Assembly (NCBI RefSeq): GCF_001645125.1
Contig: NZ_LXKA01000176.1
Span: 1-64,000 of the forward strand
Source: Paraburkholderia ginsengiterrae
GTDB lineage: Bacteria; Pseudomonadota; Gammaproteobacteria; Burkholderiales; Burkholderiaceae
Length of the DNA: 64,000 bases
Reading direction: 5' to 3'
Program-made: the position numbers and the translations under genes
In this document: positions 26,853-37,700 of the stretch, in pieces
Numbering within the stretch: the stretch's first letter is position 1
Layout of the letters: each line of letters starts with the position of its first letter
Notes under the pieces: generated by a model
The model's input: the letters and a program-made list of their open reading frames with translations, nothing else
Told to the model about the DNA's origin: nothing
The model's database searches: none

Positions 26853-26974
26853 TGTCATCTCCTTGCTCCTCGGTGTTGGTAGACGCCGCGCGCTCAGCAC
26901 AGCACATGCTGCGACTATAATGAGATTTGGCTCTTAACTTCAGAGCCATTTCAATAAAAATGTAGGAGCCAATC
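26853..26974. promoter_or_regulatory. Divergent gabT/gabR control region with repeated agagcca sites
   Basis: 122 bp between divergent genes. It holds an inverted pair tggctct (26928-26934) / agagcca (26942-26948) and a related ggagcca at 26966-26972 in the same orientation as the second arm. A TATAAT at 26916-26921 may be the -10 of gabR. MocR/GabR proteins bind such repeated half-sites, so this is the likely operator. Confidence 0.65.
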
Positions 26975-28489
26975 ATGCGCGCGAGCGTTTTGTCCGACTG
27001 GCTGGCCCAGCGTCTCGACCGAGGCAATGGCCAGCCGATCTATCGCCAGCTGCACCGGCTGCTGCAGCAGGCGATCCTGTCGCGCGAACTGCCGCCGGGC
27101 AGCAAGGTGCCGTCGTCGCGTTTGCTGGCGCAGGAGTTGGGCATCGGGCGCAATACCGTCACGCAGGTGTACGAGCAACTGGTACTCGAAGGGTATGTCA
27201 GTTCGGCGACCGGGCGTGGCACGTTCGTTGCCGCCAGCGCGCCGGAGGAAATCCTCGGCTTGCCGGATGCCGCTGCGGCCGACGCGGCCGACGCGCGTCC
27301 GGAACCTTCGCCGCTGCCGGCGGCCCGCGCGTTGTCCACGCGCGGCGCGCGGCTGATCGCAGGCGCGGGCGTGTCCAAGCGCCAGTGGGGGGCGTTCATG
27401 CCCGGCGTGCCGGACGTCACGAAGTTTCCGGCGCGTGTGTGGAGCCGGTTGCATAACAAGTATTGGCGCCGGCTGCGTCCGGACCTGCTCACGTATGCGC
27501 CGGGCGGCGGCCTTGCCTCGCTGCGTCACGCGCTGGCCGACTATCTGCGCACGTCGCGCTCGGTGCGCTGCACGCCGGAGCAGATCATCATCACCACCGG
27601 GATTCACCAGTCGGTCGACCTCGCGGTGCGCCTGCTATCCGATCCGGGCGACGTGATCTGGACCGAAGACCCCTGTTATTGGGGCGTGCGCAGCGTGCTG
27701 CACGTCTCGGGACTGCAGTCGCGGCCCATCGCCGTCGACGAGGAAGGCATCAATCCATTGGCCGACGACCTCGCGCAACCGCCCAAGCTGATGCTCGTCA
27801 CACCGTCGCACCAGTATCCGCTCGGCATGGTGATGAGCCTCGCGCGGCGCCGCATGCTGCTCGAGTACGCGCGTCAGAACCAGTGCTGGATCATCGAGGA
27901 CGACTACGACAGCGAATATCGCTACGGCAGCCGACCGCTGGCGTCGCTTCAGGGCCTGGATACGTCGGGGCAGGTGATTTACGTGGGCAGCTTCGGCAAG
28001 ACGCTGTTTCCGGGTTTGCGCATCGGTTATCTCGTCGTGCCGGAGGCACTGGCGGAGAGCTTCGCCACCGCGAGCGCCGAGTTGTATCGCGAAGGGCAGT
28101 TGCTGCAGCAGGCGATGCTCGCGGAGTTCATCGCTGAAGGGCATTTCACTTCGCATATCCGCAAGATGCGCACGCTCTATGGGCAGCGCCGCCAGACGCT
28201 GCTCGATGCCGCCGCGCAACGGTATGGCGATGCGCTGCCGGCCGTGGGAGGCGATGCGGGTCTGCATCTGGTGATGCAGTTGCCGGATGGCAGCGACGAC
28301 CGGCTGGTGGCGGCTGCGGCGCTGGAGCGCAATATCATCGTGCGGCCGTTGTCGGGGTACTACGCGCAGCCGCCGCTGGCGCCGCCGGGTTTGCTGATCG
28401 GCTATGCGTGCGTGCCGGATGAGGAGATCGCGCCGGCGTTCAACACGCTGGCGGATGCGATTGATGCGACGTTGCCGGTGTTTGCGTGA
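26975..28489 (+). CDS. gabR: MocR/GabR-family regulator of GABA catabolism
   Basis: 504 residues. The N-terminal GntR winged helix (GQPIYRQLHRLLQQAIL..LPSSRLLAQELGIGRNTVTQVYEQL-like) is followed by a linker and an aminotransferase class I-like domain with PLP lysine K342 in GSFGKTLFPGLRIGY and the aspartate of IIEDDYDSEYRY. GabR senses GABA through PLP and activates gabTD; the divergent position supports the same role. GGAG lies five bases before the ATG. Confidence 0.88.
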   Translation: MRASVLSDWLAQRLDRGNGQPIYRQLHRLLQQAILSRELPPGSKVPSSRLLAQELGIGRNTVTQVYEQLVLEGYVSSATGRGTFVAASAPEEILGLPDAAAADAADARPEPSPLPAARALSTRGARLIAGAGVSKRQWGAFMPGVPDVTKFPARVWSRLHNKYWRRLRPDLLTYAPGGGLASLRHALADYLRTSRSVRCTPEQIIITTGIHQSVDLAVRLLSDPGDVIWTEDPCYWGVRSVLHVSGLQSRPIAVDEEGINPLADDLAQPPKLMLVTPSHQYPLGMVMSLARRRMLLEYARQNQCWIIEDDYDSEYRYGSRPLASLQGLDTSGQVIYVGSFGKTLFPGLRIGYLVVPEALAESFATASAELYREGQLLQQAMLAEFIAEGHFTSHIRKMRTLYGQRRQTLLDAAAQRYGDALPAVGGDAGLHLVMQLPDGSDDRLVAAAALERNIIVRPLSGYYAQPPLAPPGLLIGYACVPDEEIAPAFNTLADAIDATLPVFA

Positions 28490-28543
28490 GGTGGTTCTGG
28501 TCCTGTAGCTTGCAAGGCACACTGAAGCCAACGCCCGAGCGCG

Positions 28544-29380
28544 TCAAATCCGAATCAACACCGCCCCCAGCGTCACCAGCCCACACGCCACGATCCGCCG
28601 CGTCGTCAGCTTCTCGCGCATGAACAGCCAGCCGATCAGCACCGCGAAGATCGAACTCATCTCGCGCAGCGCGGAAACCATGGCAATCGGCAGGTAGCGA
28701 TAAGCCTCGATGATCAGGCAATAAGCACTCAACGCGAGCGCGCCGGAGGCGATGCCCTTGAGCACCACCGCGCGCCCGATGAACAGCCCTTTAGCACCGC
28801 CGCGCCAGTGCCAGGCGAGCAGAAACTGCGGGATATTCCAGATCAGATAGACCCACATGATGTAGCTCATGCCATTGCCCGCCACGCGCGCGCCGATTCC
28901 ATCCACCACCGAATACGTCGCGATGAAAAACCCGGTCAGCAGCGCAAACGGCACGCTTTCGCCCGAAAAGCGCATGCCGCGGCGAAACGCCAGCGAGACG
29001 ATACCGATCGACACCAGCGCCACCCCGACGGCGGCTAGCGGCTTGAGCGCCTCATGCGCGAACACCAATGCGCCGACAAACACGAGCATGGGCGAAAGGC
29101 CGCGCGCGATCGGATAGATCTGCCCGAAGTCGCCGCTCTTGTAGGCGCGAATCAGCGCCAGCAGATAGCCGAATTCCAGCAGCACCGACGCGAAGATGTA
29201 CGGCCATGCCGCCGGTTCAGGCAAGGGCAGCGCAATGACGCCGACCGCGCTCACGGCGATATACGGAATCGCCATCATGCCGAGCAGCCAGACGCGGTCT
29301 TCGGATAGATGCAGAAACGCGTTCCACGTGGCGTGAAGCAGCGCGGAGACCAGCACCAGCAAAACCACAAAGGTTTCCAT
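28544..29380 (-). CDS. EamA/DMT-family transporter
   Basis: 278 residues from METFVVLLVLVSALLHA; an upstream extension to 29434 lacks support. About ten hydrophobic segments form two EamA repeats, with typical marks SALLHATWNAFLHL at the start and REMSSIFAVLIGWLFMREKLT in the second repeat. It is an inner-membrane drug/metabolite-type exporter or importer; the substrate is unknown. It is convergent with gabR (54 bp gap) and separated from phnE by about 280 bp. Confidence 0.88.
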   Translation of the reverse strand: METFVVLLVLVSALLHATWNAFLHLSEDRVWLLGMMAIPYIAVSAVGVIALPLPEPAAWPYIFASVLLEFGYLLALIRAYKSGDFGQIYPIARGLSPMLVFVGALVFAHEALKPLAAVGVALVSIGIVSLAFRRGMRFSGESVPFALLTGFFIATYSVVDGIGARVAGNGMSYIMWVYLIWNIPQFLLAWHWRGGAKGLFIGRAVVLKGIASGALALSAYCLIIEAYRYLPIAMVSALREMSSIFAVLIGWLFMREKLTTRRIVACGLVTLGAVLIRI

Positions 29381-29596
29381 CAACGACCAAAGAGGAGGGG
29401 AGAGGCGGCCCCGGTGGCGGCCACAAGCACGCAATTATTCCAGGAGCACGCCGGAATAGCGGAGTGCGCGACTCCGGTGAAGTGGCATTATATGGAAAGT
29501 TGCGACAATTTGTGGCGCGCAAACAAGGTACGCGATGATTTCCGTACGATTAGCCGCACAGACGTTGAAGTGCCGGGTTGAAGGGCGGCCGGGCAG

Positions 29597-29628
29597 GGAG
29601 GCGGCGAAGCCGCGCTTCGCCCGCCTCC
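29597..29628. terminator. GC-rich hairpin downstream of phnE
   Basis: Imperfect inverted repeat (29597-29610 with 29614-29628, one bulge) about 30 bp after the phnE stop on the minus strand. There is no T-run, so it may be a pause or mRNA-stabilising structure rather than an intrinsic terminator. Confidence 0.45.
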
Positions 29629-29658
29629 GGAGCCGCTATCAGGAAGGATGTAGCAAGC

Positions 29659-30522
29659 TTAGATCACGCGCTCGCGCAGCCACGCGGAGCCGAGATCGAT
29701 CGCGGTGACCACGATCACCACCATGATCATCACCGCGGCGGTTTGCGCATAGTTGAAGGAGCGGATCGCTTCATACAGCACCACGCCGATTCCCCCCGCG
29801 CCGACCATGCCGACCACCATCGCCGAGCGCACGTTCGATTCGAAGCGATACAGCGCGTACGAGATCCACAGCGGCAGCACCTGCGGCAGCACGCCATAAA
29901 TGATTTCGTCGAGGCTGGTTGCCCCGGTGGCGCGCACGCCTTCGGCCGGACGCGGATCGATGGCCTCGACCGCTTCAGCGAAGAGTTTGGCGAGCACGCC
30001 GGTGGTGTGCACCCACAGCGCCAGCACGCCGGCAAACGGGCCGAGCCCGACCGCGACGATGAACAGCATCGCGAAGACCATTTCGTTGATCGCGCGGCAC
30101 GCATCCATCAGGCGGCGCATGGGCTGCACGATCCACATCGGCGCCATGTTGTGCGCGGACATCAGGCCGCACGGCACGGCGCACACGAGCGAGAGCGCCG
30201 TGCCCCACACCGCCACCGAGAGCGTCACGACCATTTCATGCAGATAGCTGCGCCATTCGGTGAAGTCAGGCGGGAAAAAGTCTTTGGCGAACTGGCCCAT
30301 GTTGCCGGAGTCGGTGAGCAGGTCCAGCGGACGCATGTCGGCGCCGTGCCATGCGCCGCCCAACACCGCAAGCACCGCGATCCAGCCCAGCAGCGACAGC
30401 CAGCCACGCTTGCCCGCAGCGGACTTTGCATCACGTGCTGCCTGCGCCGATGCGCTCGCCGCCTGAGCGGCGAGTGCTTCACCCGCGTGCTTAGGCGACG
30501 TGATCAGATCGGCGGTGTTCAT
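29659..30522 (-). CDS. phnE: Phosphonate-type ABC transporter permease
   Basis: 287 residues with a long cytoplasmic N-terminus rich in Ala/Lys, then about six TM segments. The permease loop reads [23 protein letters not shown], as in Phn[29 protein letters not shown] also matches the family. Its start overlaps the phnD stop by 4 bp. Confidence 0.92.
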   Translation of the reverse strand: MNTADLITSPKHAGEALAAQAASASAQAARDAKSAAGKRGWLSLLGWIAVLAVLGGAWHGADMRPLDLLTDSGNMGQFAKDFFPPDFTEWRSYLHEMVVTLSVAVWGTALSLVCAVPCGLMSAHNMAPMWIVQPMRRLMDACRAINEMVFAMLFIVAVGLGPFAGVLALWVHTTGVLAKLFAEAVEAIDPRPAEGVRATGATSLDEIIYGVLPQVLPLWISYALYRFESNVRSAMVVGMVGAGGIGVVLYEAIRSFNYAQTAAVMIMVVIVVTAIDLGSAWLRERVI

Positions 30523-31496
30523 TGCTTCGATTGGGCGGCGTTGAGCGCGCTCAGCTTCGCGTCGAGTGCGGCCAACTGGGTCTTGCGATCGTCATCGGAG
30601 AGATGCGCGTCGCTCTCGATCTTCTGCTTCTGCTGGAACAACGCGACCTGGCGGATCGGCAGCAACTGCGCATCCGACGATGCAGCAAAACCGGCGTAAC
30701 CCGTGATCGCGGCCATGACCGCTTTTTCGTGCGGATCGGTCTTCCCGTAGTTCAGGAAGAAGTTGCGCAGCTTGTCCTTGGTGGCTTGCGGCAGATCCTT
30801 GCGCCACACCAGCGGGTCCGACGGAATCAGCGGCGATGTCCACAGCACGCGCACCTGCGCGAACTTGTCCGGATGCTCTTTCTTCAGCGTGTCGAGCATC
30901 TCGGTGTTGTTGGTCGCGATGTCGACCTTGTTGTTCACCACGGCCAGCAGATTCGCTTCGTGGCTCGACGGCAGCACGGTCTTGAACGAGGTATTGACCG
31001 GCGTGTTGTGTTTGGCGAACAGGTAGTAGCCGGGAATCAGCGTGCCTGAGGTGGAGTTCGGATCGCCGAAGCCGAGCGTCACGTCCTTCGTATTCTTGAA
31101 TACATCGTCGAGCGTTTTGAAGCGGCTGTTCACATTGGTGATCAGCACCGAGTAGTAGCCGGCGTCGCCATTCGCGTACTGCACCTTCGCGAACACTTCG
31201 CCTTGCGAGCGGTCCACTGCCTCGATCGCGGACGCATTGCCGAAATAGCCGACCTGTACCTTGTTAAAACGCATGCCTTCAATAATGCCGGCGTAGTCGG
31301 TCGCGAAGAACGCCTTGACGTTCAGGCCGGTTTGCTTGTTCATGTCGTTGATCAGCGGTTCCCAGCGCTGCTTGAGCACCGAGGACGAATCGGTCGAAAT
31401 GATGCCGAGGTTGAGGTCCTCGGCATGGGCGGCGGCGACGCCGGCGAAGGCGGCCGCGCCTACAGCCAGCGTGATCAATGAACGCAGGAATTTCAT
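30519..31496 (-). CDS. phnD: Phosphonate-type ABC solute-binding protein
   Basis: 325 residues with a signal peptide cleaved near VAAAHAEDL. PhnD family marks: [27 protein letters not shown] at the N-terminus, [10 protein letters not shown] and [19 protein letters not shown], the phosphonate-binding loop. Its extended C-terminal tail is helical. It delivers a phosphonate or similar oxyanion to PhnCE. Confidence 0.92.
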   Translation of the reverse strand: MKFLRSLITLAVGAAAFAGVAAAHAEDLNLGIISTDSSSVLKQRWEPLINDMNKQTGLNVKAFFATDYAGIIEGMRFNKVQVGYFGNASAIEAVDRSQGEVFAKVQYANGDAGYYSVLITNVNSRFKTLDDVFKNTKDVTLGFGDPNSTSGTLIPGYYLFAKHNTPVNTSFKTVLPSSHEANLLAVVNNKVDIATNNTEMLDTLKKEHPDKFAQVRVLWTSPLIPSDPLVWRKDLPQATKDKLRNFFLNYGKTDPHEKAVMAAITGYAGFAASSDAQLLPIRQVALFQQKQKIESDAHLSDDDRKTQLAALDAKLSALNAAQSKQ

Positions 31497-31537
31497 TGCT
31501 TGAGATCCGGTTGAGTTGACAGGGTGAATGAGCGCGC

Positions 31538-32443
31538 TCAGTTCGAGTGCGCGGGATTGAGCGCGAATGCGTAACGCTCCGGGGCAGGTTCGGTGTCTTG
31601 AAGCGGCGTGCCGCCCGCTACGGTTTTTGTCTCGCTGCCTTCTGGGTCAGAGGCATGGGCATCGAGCGATTCATCGAGCAGTTCACGGGCGTCGTCGCCA
31701 TAGAGCTTCTTGAGCAGGACCGGCGTGAGCGCGCCGGACGGGCCGTCGTAGACCACCTTGCCGCGGCGTAGCGCGATGGTGCGCTGGCAGTACTGCATGG
31801 CGATGTCGACCTGATGCAGCGAGACCAGCACCGTTAGCTGATGCTCGACGTTCAGCGTGCGCAGCATCTCCATCACGCGGCGCGACGATTCGGGGTCGAG
31901 CGAGGCGATCGGTTCGTCGGCGAGCACGATGCGCGCGCGCTGCACCAGCGCACGGGCGAGCGCGGCGCGCTGCTGCTGGCCGCCGGAAAGATTGGCGGCG
32001 CGTTCACGCGCATGGTCGCCAATGCCGACCTCGTTGAGCGCGGTCATCGACAATGCGCGCTCCGCGCGTGGAAAACGGCCGGTCAGACGCCGCCACAACG
32101 GCAGGCGCGAGAGTGCGCCGATCAGCACGTTGCTTTCGACCGAAAGGCGGTTCACCAGATTGAACTGCTGGAACACGAAGCCGATATCGCGGCGAATGCT
32201 GCGCACTTCCCGCACGATGCGGCCGTTCTGCTGGATCGGCCGCCCCAGAATCGAGATCTGCGACGGCTGCGCGTCCGAGGCCGTGAAGCCCGCGATGTGG
32301 CGCAGCAGGGTCGACTTGCCGGAACCCGAGGCGCCGATCAGCGCCACCATTTCCCCCGGCTGGACGCGCAGGTCGATTTCATCCAGCGCCTTGCGGCCGT
32401 TGCTGAACGTCTTGCTCAGCCGTTCGATTCGAATTGCTTCCAT
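31538..32443 (-). CDS. phnC: Phosphonate-type ABC transporter ATPase
   Basis: 301 residues from [13 protein letters not shown], with AAGGGG ahead of the ATG. Walker [11 protein letters not shown]-loop [12 protein letters not shown], signature [15 protein letters not shown], Walker [14 protein letters not shown] and SLHQVDIA switch region are intact. About 45 residues beyond the usual PhnC end form a charged, Ser/Glu-rich tail ([14 protein letters not shown]). First gene of phnCDE. Confidence 0.93.
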   Translation of the reverse strand: MEAIRIERLSKTFSNGRKALDEIDLRVQPGEMVALIGASGSGKSTLLRHIAGFTASDAQPSQISILGRPIQQNGRIVREVRSIRRDIGFVFQQFNLVNRLSVESNVLIGALSRLPLWRRLTGRFPRAERALSMTALNEVGIGDHARERAANLSGGQQQRAALARALVQRARIVLADEPIASLDPESSRRVMEMLRTLNVEHQLTVLVSLHQVDIAMQYCQRTIALRRGKVVYDGPSGALTPVLLKKLYGDDARELLDESLDAHASDPEGSETKTVAGGTPLQDTEPAPERYAFALNPAHSN

Positions 32444-32734
32444 AAGTACCCCTTGACGCGTCCGGGCGCTGCCGGCATGTGTGGGGCTCATTCTAGGAAG
32501 CGTCTGTGACGGTTAAGTGAAGGTGTCGCGACGTCTAGACGACTATATCTTTATATGAATTTTTTGCGTCGCTGAAAAGACAGAACGAAGTCATTCGGAC
32601 GAACAGTAAATGACATGCCTGTGACATGATTTGAATGAGTGTGCACCGCTTCAGCATGATCGCTCCGTGCCAGGCTATATTGCGGCATTCGAGGAGCCGT
32701 CCCCAATAACCTTGCATTTCCTTGCGACGTCGTC
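32444..32734. promoter_or_regulatory. AT-rich divergent region between phnC and the peptidase gene
   Basis: 291 bp. It contains the 10-bp palindrome cgtctagacg (32532-32541), and an AT-rich segment ctatatctttatatgaatttttt just after it, plausible promoter sequence for phnCDE. I cannot identify a Pho box with confidence. No gene is seen. Confidence 0.5.
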
Positions 32735-33769
32735 ATGCATCCTTTGAGCTTCCTTCCCGACAGTTTTGCGGAGTACGAAGATCTCAGGACGATCCTCGAA
32801 CAGGGCAGTGCAAGCTTCGCGGTCAGCACCGTCTGTGAGACGGTGGTGCGCGGCCGGCAATTCGCCGTGCGTACCGCCAGCATCGGCTCGACTGATCCGC
32901 AGGCGCCGGCCATCGGGTTTTTCGGCGGTATTCACGGGCTCGAGCGGATCGGCTCGCAACTCGTGCTGGATTACATGCGCGCGCTGCTCGCGCGGCTCGA
33001 ATGGGACGAACTGCTGGTGCGGCAATTGCAGTCGATTCGTCTGATCTTTATGCCGATCGTCAATCCAGGCGGCATGTGGGCGGCCACGCGCGCCAATCCG
33101 AACGGCGTCGATCTGATGCGCAATGCGCCGCAGAACGCCGACGCGCGGGTGCCGCTGCTCGCGGGCGGCCAGCGCGTGGGCGCCTGGCTGCCGTGGTATC
33201 GCGGGCGCGAGGGCGACCCGATGGAGCCCGAGGCCGCTGCGCTACTGCAGGTGGTCGAAACCGAACTGGCGTCGCGGCCGTTGAGCATCGCGCTCGATTG
33301 CCATTCAGGCTATGGCTGGCGGGACAGCATCTGGTTTCCCTACGCGCGCACCCGCAAGCTGATGCCGCATCTGCCGGAAATGTACGTGCTCAAGACCATG
33401 TTCGAACGCGCGCATCCGCATCACGGCTACGCGTTCGAACCGCAGAGCCACCAGTATCTGTTGCACGGCGATCTGTGGGACTTCGCCTACGACCGCACGC
33501 CGGCGCCCAACGTCTTCCTGCCGATGACCCTCGAACTCGGCTCATGGCTGTGGATCAAGAAGAATCCGCGGCAGTTGTTCTCGCGTCAGGGCATGTTCAA
33601 TCCGGTGAAGGCGCATCGCACGGCGCGCGTGCTTCGGCGTCATGCAAATCTGCTCGATTTTCTGGCGCGCGCGGCCTTTTCCTCGCAACGCTGGCTGCCG
33701 CAAGGCAATCGCCGCGACCAATTGCTGCAAAGCGCCCTCGACCATTGGTATCGGCCGGAAAGCGCATGA
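32735..33769 (+). CDS. M14-type zinc metallopeptidase
   Basis: 344 residues. Carboxypeptidase-A-like zinc site: H67 and E70 in GGIHGLE, H190 in LDCHSGYGW, and a candidate catalytic E267 in PMTLELGS. FMPIVNPGGM and NPNGVDLMRN are further M14 marks. It has no signal peptide and is probably cytoplasmic, so it may cleave small amide or peptide substrates rather than proteins. Its stop codon overlaps the next start (ATGA). Confidence 0.85.
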   Translation: MHPLSFLPDSFAEYEDLRTILEQGSASFAVSTVCETVVRGRQFAVRTASIGSTDPQAPAIGFFGGIHGLERIGSQLVLDYMRALLARLEWDELLVRQLQSIRLIFMPIVNPGGMWAATRANPNGVDLMRNAPQNADARVPLLAGGQRVGAWLPWYRGREGDPMEPEAAALLQVVETELASRPLSIALDCHSGYGWRDSIWFPYARTRKLMPHLPEMYVLKTMFERAHPHHGYAFEPQSHQYLLHGDLWDFAYDRTPAPNVFLPMTLELGSWLWIKKNPRQLFSRQGMFNPVKAHRTARVLRRHANLLDFLARAAFSSQRWLPQGNRRDQLLQSALDHWYRPESA

Positions 33770-34590
33770 GCACATGGATCCTGCTGCGCGGCCTCACACG
33801 CGAAACCCGCCATTGGGGCCGCTTGCCTGACGTATTGCGCGAATCGCTCGGTGAGTCGCCCGCTGAGGCGTCGAATGAGGCGCGGCGCGGCGCGGACCAT
33901 GACAACCCGCTGCTGCTGCTCGATTTGCCGGGCAACGGCGAGTTCGCGCACCTGCGCGCACCGGCGACGGTCGCCGACATGGTGGGTTTCGTGCGCCATG
34001 CGGCTTTTCAGAGCAACCTGCCCGGCCCGTATTGCGTACTGGCGATGTCGCTCGGCGGCATGGTGGCGACCGACTGGGCGCAACGGCATCCCCATGAGAT
34101 CGAGCGGCTGGTGCTGATCAATACCAGCATGCGGCCGTTCAGCCACATGCAGGAGCGGCTTCGCCCGTCGGCGTGGCCGGGGCTGGCGGGCGTGGCCGCC
34201 AACTGGACCGCCGCGGCGCGCGCGGAGCGCGGCATTCATCGGCTGACATGCAACAACGTGGCGACGCTGGACGACGATCTCGCCGCATGGAGCGCGATTC
34301 GCCGAAGCGCGCCCGTGAGCCGTGGCAACGCATTGCGGCAACTCTGGGCCGCGGCGCGTTTTACCGCAAGGGCCGCGAAACCGGCCTGCCCGGTGTTGAT
34401 CCTTTCTTCGCAGGCCGACAGGCTGGTCAACCCGGTCTGCTCGGCGAAGCTCGCGGCGGCGTGGGGCGCCTTGCATCGCGAGCATCCGTGGGCCGGCCAC
34501 GATCTGCCGCACGACGATCCGGCATGGACCGCCGGGCAGGTTCGCGCATGGCTCGAGCAGAACCCCGCCGTGCCGGGCGCCGGGCTTTAA
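33766..34590 (+). CDS. Alpha/beta hydrolase
   Basis: 274 residues from MSTWILLRGLTRETRHWG; the long upstream frame is a shadow of the peptidase. LLLDLPGNGEF is the oxyanion-side loop, nucleophile Ser is in LAMSLGGMVA, Asp in SSQADRLVNP and His in WAGHDLPHDDP. It is translationally coupled to the M14 peptidase. The pair may act on the same amide- or ester-bearing compound; no substrate can be named. Confidence 0.85.
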   Translation: MSTWILLRGLTRETRHWGRLPDVLRESLGESPAEASNEARRGADHDNPLLLLDLPGNGEFAHLRAPATVADMVGFVRHAAFQSNLPGPYCVLAMSLGGMVATDWAQRHPHEIERLVLINTSMRPFSHMQERLRPSAWPGLAGVAANWTAAARAERGIHRLTCNNVATLDDDLAAWSAIRRSAPVSRGNALRQLWAAARFTARAAKPACPVLILSSQADRLVNPVCSAKLAAAWGALHREHPWAGHDLPHDDPAWTAGQVRAWLEQNPAVPGAGL

Positions 34591-34760
34591 GCCGCCGGAC
34601 ACGCTGCTGCAACGCGGCGAGAGTAATAGGTATAAAGCCAGCGGGTATTACCTAAGTGCACTCGTTCATCGCATTCGGGTCGGCAGGTGCATAATTCCCG
34701 TGCAGTCGATGCATGCAGTCACGCGATACTCGCCATTGCCGCCAGCCGGGGGAGTTGATC
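34591..34760. other. Intergenic region ahead of NAD-glutamate dehydrogenase
   Basis: 170 bp with a GGGGAG ribosome site at 34747-34752 deciding the ATG at 34761. The imperfect dyad taataggtata..gggtattacct near 34625-34655 may be regulatory. No gene is seen. Confidence 0.5.
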
Positions 34761-37700
34761 ATGCAAGCGAAGAACGAAGAAGCCGTCACGCACCTGCTGA
34801 ACGATGTCGTCGAATTTGCACGTGGGCGCCTGCCCGAACCAACCTTCGCGGTTGTCGAACCCTTCCTGCGGCACTACTACGATTTCGTCGACGCCGACGA
34901 TCTGCAGAGCCGCTCCATCGCCGATCTCTACGGTGCGGCGCTCGCGCACTGGCAAACGGCGCAGCGCTTCGTGCCCGGCGCCGAGCGTTTGCGCGTCTAT
35001 AACCCGATTCTCGAACAGCACGGCTGGCATTCCGATCACACGGTGATCGAAATCGTCAATGACGACATGCCGTTTCTGGTCGATTCGGTGTCGATGGCGG
35101 TCAACCGGCATGGCCTTGCGCTGCACTCCGTCGTGCATCCGGTATTCCGCATCTGGCGCGCGCCCGACGGGAGCATCACGAGAGTCGGCCAGGGCGCAGA
35201 AGACGCCACCGATACCCGTTCGCAACTGGCCTCGTTTATTCATTTCGAAGTGGACCGTTGCGGCGCGGCAAAACTCGACGCCCTGCGCGACGACATCGCC
35301 AAGGTGTTGCGCGACGTGCGCCTGGCGGTCGAAGACTGGCCGAAGATCGTCGAACTCGCGCGCCTCACCATCAAGGGCATGAAAACCGGCGAAGCCGGCC
35401 CGGAAGGTGTGGAAGCACGCGCGTTTCTCGAATGGATGGTGGCCGACCATTTCACCTTTCTCGGCCAGCGCGATTACGACCTGGTGGAGCACGACGGCGG
35501 CTACGGCCTGCGCGCGGTGCAGGGCTCCGGCCTGGGCATTCTGCGCGATGCACAGCAGCCCGCCGGCGCCGCCGAGGTCACGCCGCTGCCGCCGGCCGCG
35601 GCCGACATCATTTTCGGCTCATGGCCGATCTTTCTGACCAAGGCCAATTCGCGTGCCACCGTGCACCGGCCAGGCTATCTGGATTACGTCGGCATCAAAC
35701 TGACCGGCGCGGACGGCAAGGTGATCGGCGAGCGCCGCTTCATCGGCCTGTATACGTCCACGGCGTATTCCGTGTCGGCCGCGGAGATTCCGATTGTGCG
35801 GCGCAAATGCGCGAATATCGTGCGGCGGGCCGCTTTCCTGCCCAAGGGCCATCTCGCGAAGTCGCTGGTGACGGTGCTCGAAACCTATCCGCGCGACGAG
35901 CTCCTGCAGGCCGACGAGGATCAGCTTTACGACACCGCGCTCGGCGTGTTGCGTTTACAGGAGCATCAGCGCACGCGCCTGTTCGTGCGGCGCGACCGCT
36001 TTGATCGCTTCGTGTCGTGCCTAGTGTTCGTGCCGCGCGACAAGTACAACACGGATCTGCGCCGGCGCGTGGCGCACCTGCTGGCTGAGGCGTTCAACGG
36101 CGAGAGCATCGAATTCACGCCGCTGCTGTCGGAATCGACTCTGGCGCGCATTCATTTCGTCATCCACGCGAAGCCGGGCGGCATGCCCGACGTCGATACG
36201 CGTGAACTGGAAGCGCGGCTCGTGCAGGTGGCGCGCCGCTGGCAGGACGATCTTGCCGACGCTTTGCTCGATGCGTTCGGCGAAGAGCAGGGCAACCGTC
36301 TGCTGCAGCACTACGGCGATTCGTTTCCGGCCGGCTATCGCGACGATTATCCGGCCCGCACGGCCGTGCGCGATATCGAGCTGATCGAGCGCGTGCAGGG
36401 CACCGAGCGTCTTGCCATGAATCTGTACCGGCCCATCGAATCCGGGCCGCGGGCGTTCCGCTTCAAGGTATATCGCGCGGGCTTGCCGATTGCGTTGTCG
36501 CGCAGCTTGCCGATGCTCGAACATCTGGGCGTGCGGGTCGACGAAGAGCGGCCTCATCTGATCGAGGCGCTGGGCGCGACGCCCGCCTGGATTCACGACT
36601 TCGGCCTCGAACTCGCGGACGACGCGGAGTTCGACATCGAGCGCGTCAAGAATCTCTTCGAAGAAGCCTTCGAGCAGGTGTGGACCGGCGCGATCGAAAG
36701 CGACGATTTCAACCGCCTCGTGCTGCGCGCCCAATTGAATGCGCGCGAAGTGACGATTCTGCGTGCATACGCCAAGTATCTGCGCCAGGTGGGGTCGACC
36801 TTCAGCGACGCGTATATCGAGCGCGCCGTGACCGGTAACCCGGCGATTGCCCGCATGCTGGTCGAGCTATTCGTGGCTCGCTTCGATCCGGAGTTGGGCG
36901 AGAAGCGCGAACTGCTGATTGACGGCTGGCTGCAGAAGATCGAAGGTGCGCTCGATCAGGTGCCCAATCTCGACGAGGACCGCATCCTCCGGCAGTTTCT
37001 CGGCGTCATCAAGGCGACGCAGCGCACAAACTACTATCGCTTCGACGCCGGCGGGCATCCGAAGCCGTACCTGTCTTTCAAGTTCAATCCCGCGCAAGTG
37101 CCCGGCTTGCCCGAACCTAAACCGATGTTCGAGATCTGGGTGTATTCGCCGCGGGTGGAAGGCGTGCATTTGCGCGGCGGCCGGGTGGCGCGCGGCGGTT
37201 TGCGCTGGTCGGACAGGCGCGAGGATTTCCGCACGGAAGTGCTCGGGCTGATGAAAGCGCAGATGGTGAAGAACGTGGTGATCGTGCCGGTCGGCTCGAA
37301 GGGCGGCTTCGTCGTGAAGAACCCGCCGCCGCAAAGCGAGCGCGACGCATGGATGCGCGAGGGCATCGCGTGCTATCAGACCTTCCTGCGCGGCCTGCTC
37401 GATCTGACCGACAACCTCGCGGGCACCGCGGTGGTGCCTCCGCCCGACGTGGTGCGGCACGACCCCGACGATCCGTATCTGGTGGTTGCCGCAGACAAAG
37501 GCACGGCCACGTTCTCCGACTTCGCGAACGCGATCTCGCAGGAATATGGTTTCTGGCTCGACGACGCGTTTGCGTCGGGCGGCTCGGTCGGATACGACCA
37601 CAAGAAAATGGCGATCACCGCGCGCGGCGCGTGGGAGTCGGTCAAGCGGCACTTCCGCGAAATGGGCGTGGACACGCAGACCATGGACTTCACGGTGGTC

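Noticed and set aside
24675-26882. 735-codon plus-strand frame opposite gabD-gabT
   Set aside because: Antisense to two genes with intact active sites; composition is shadow-like.
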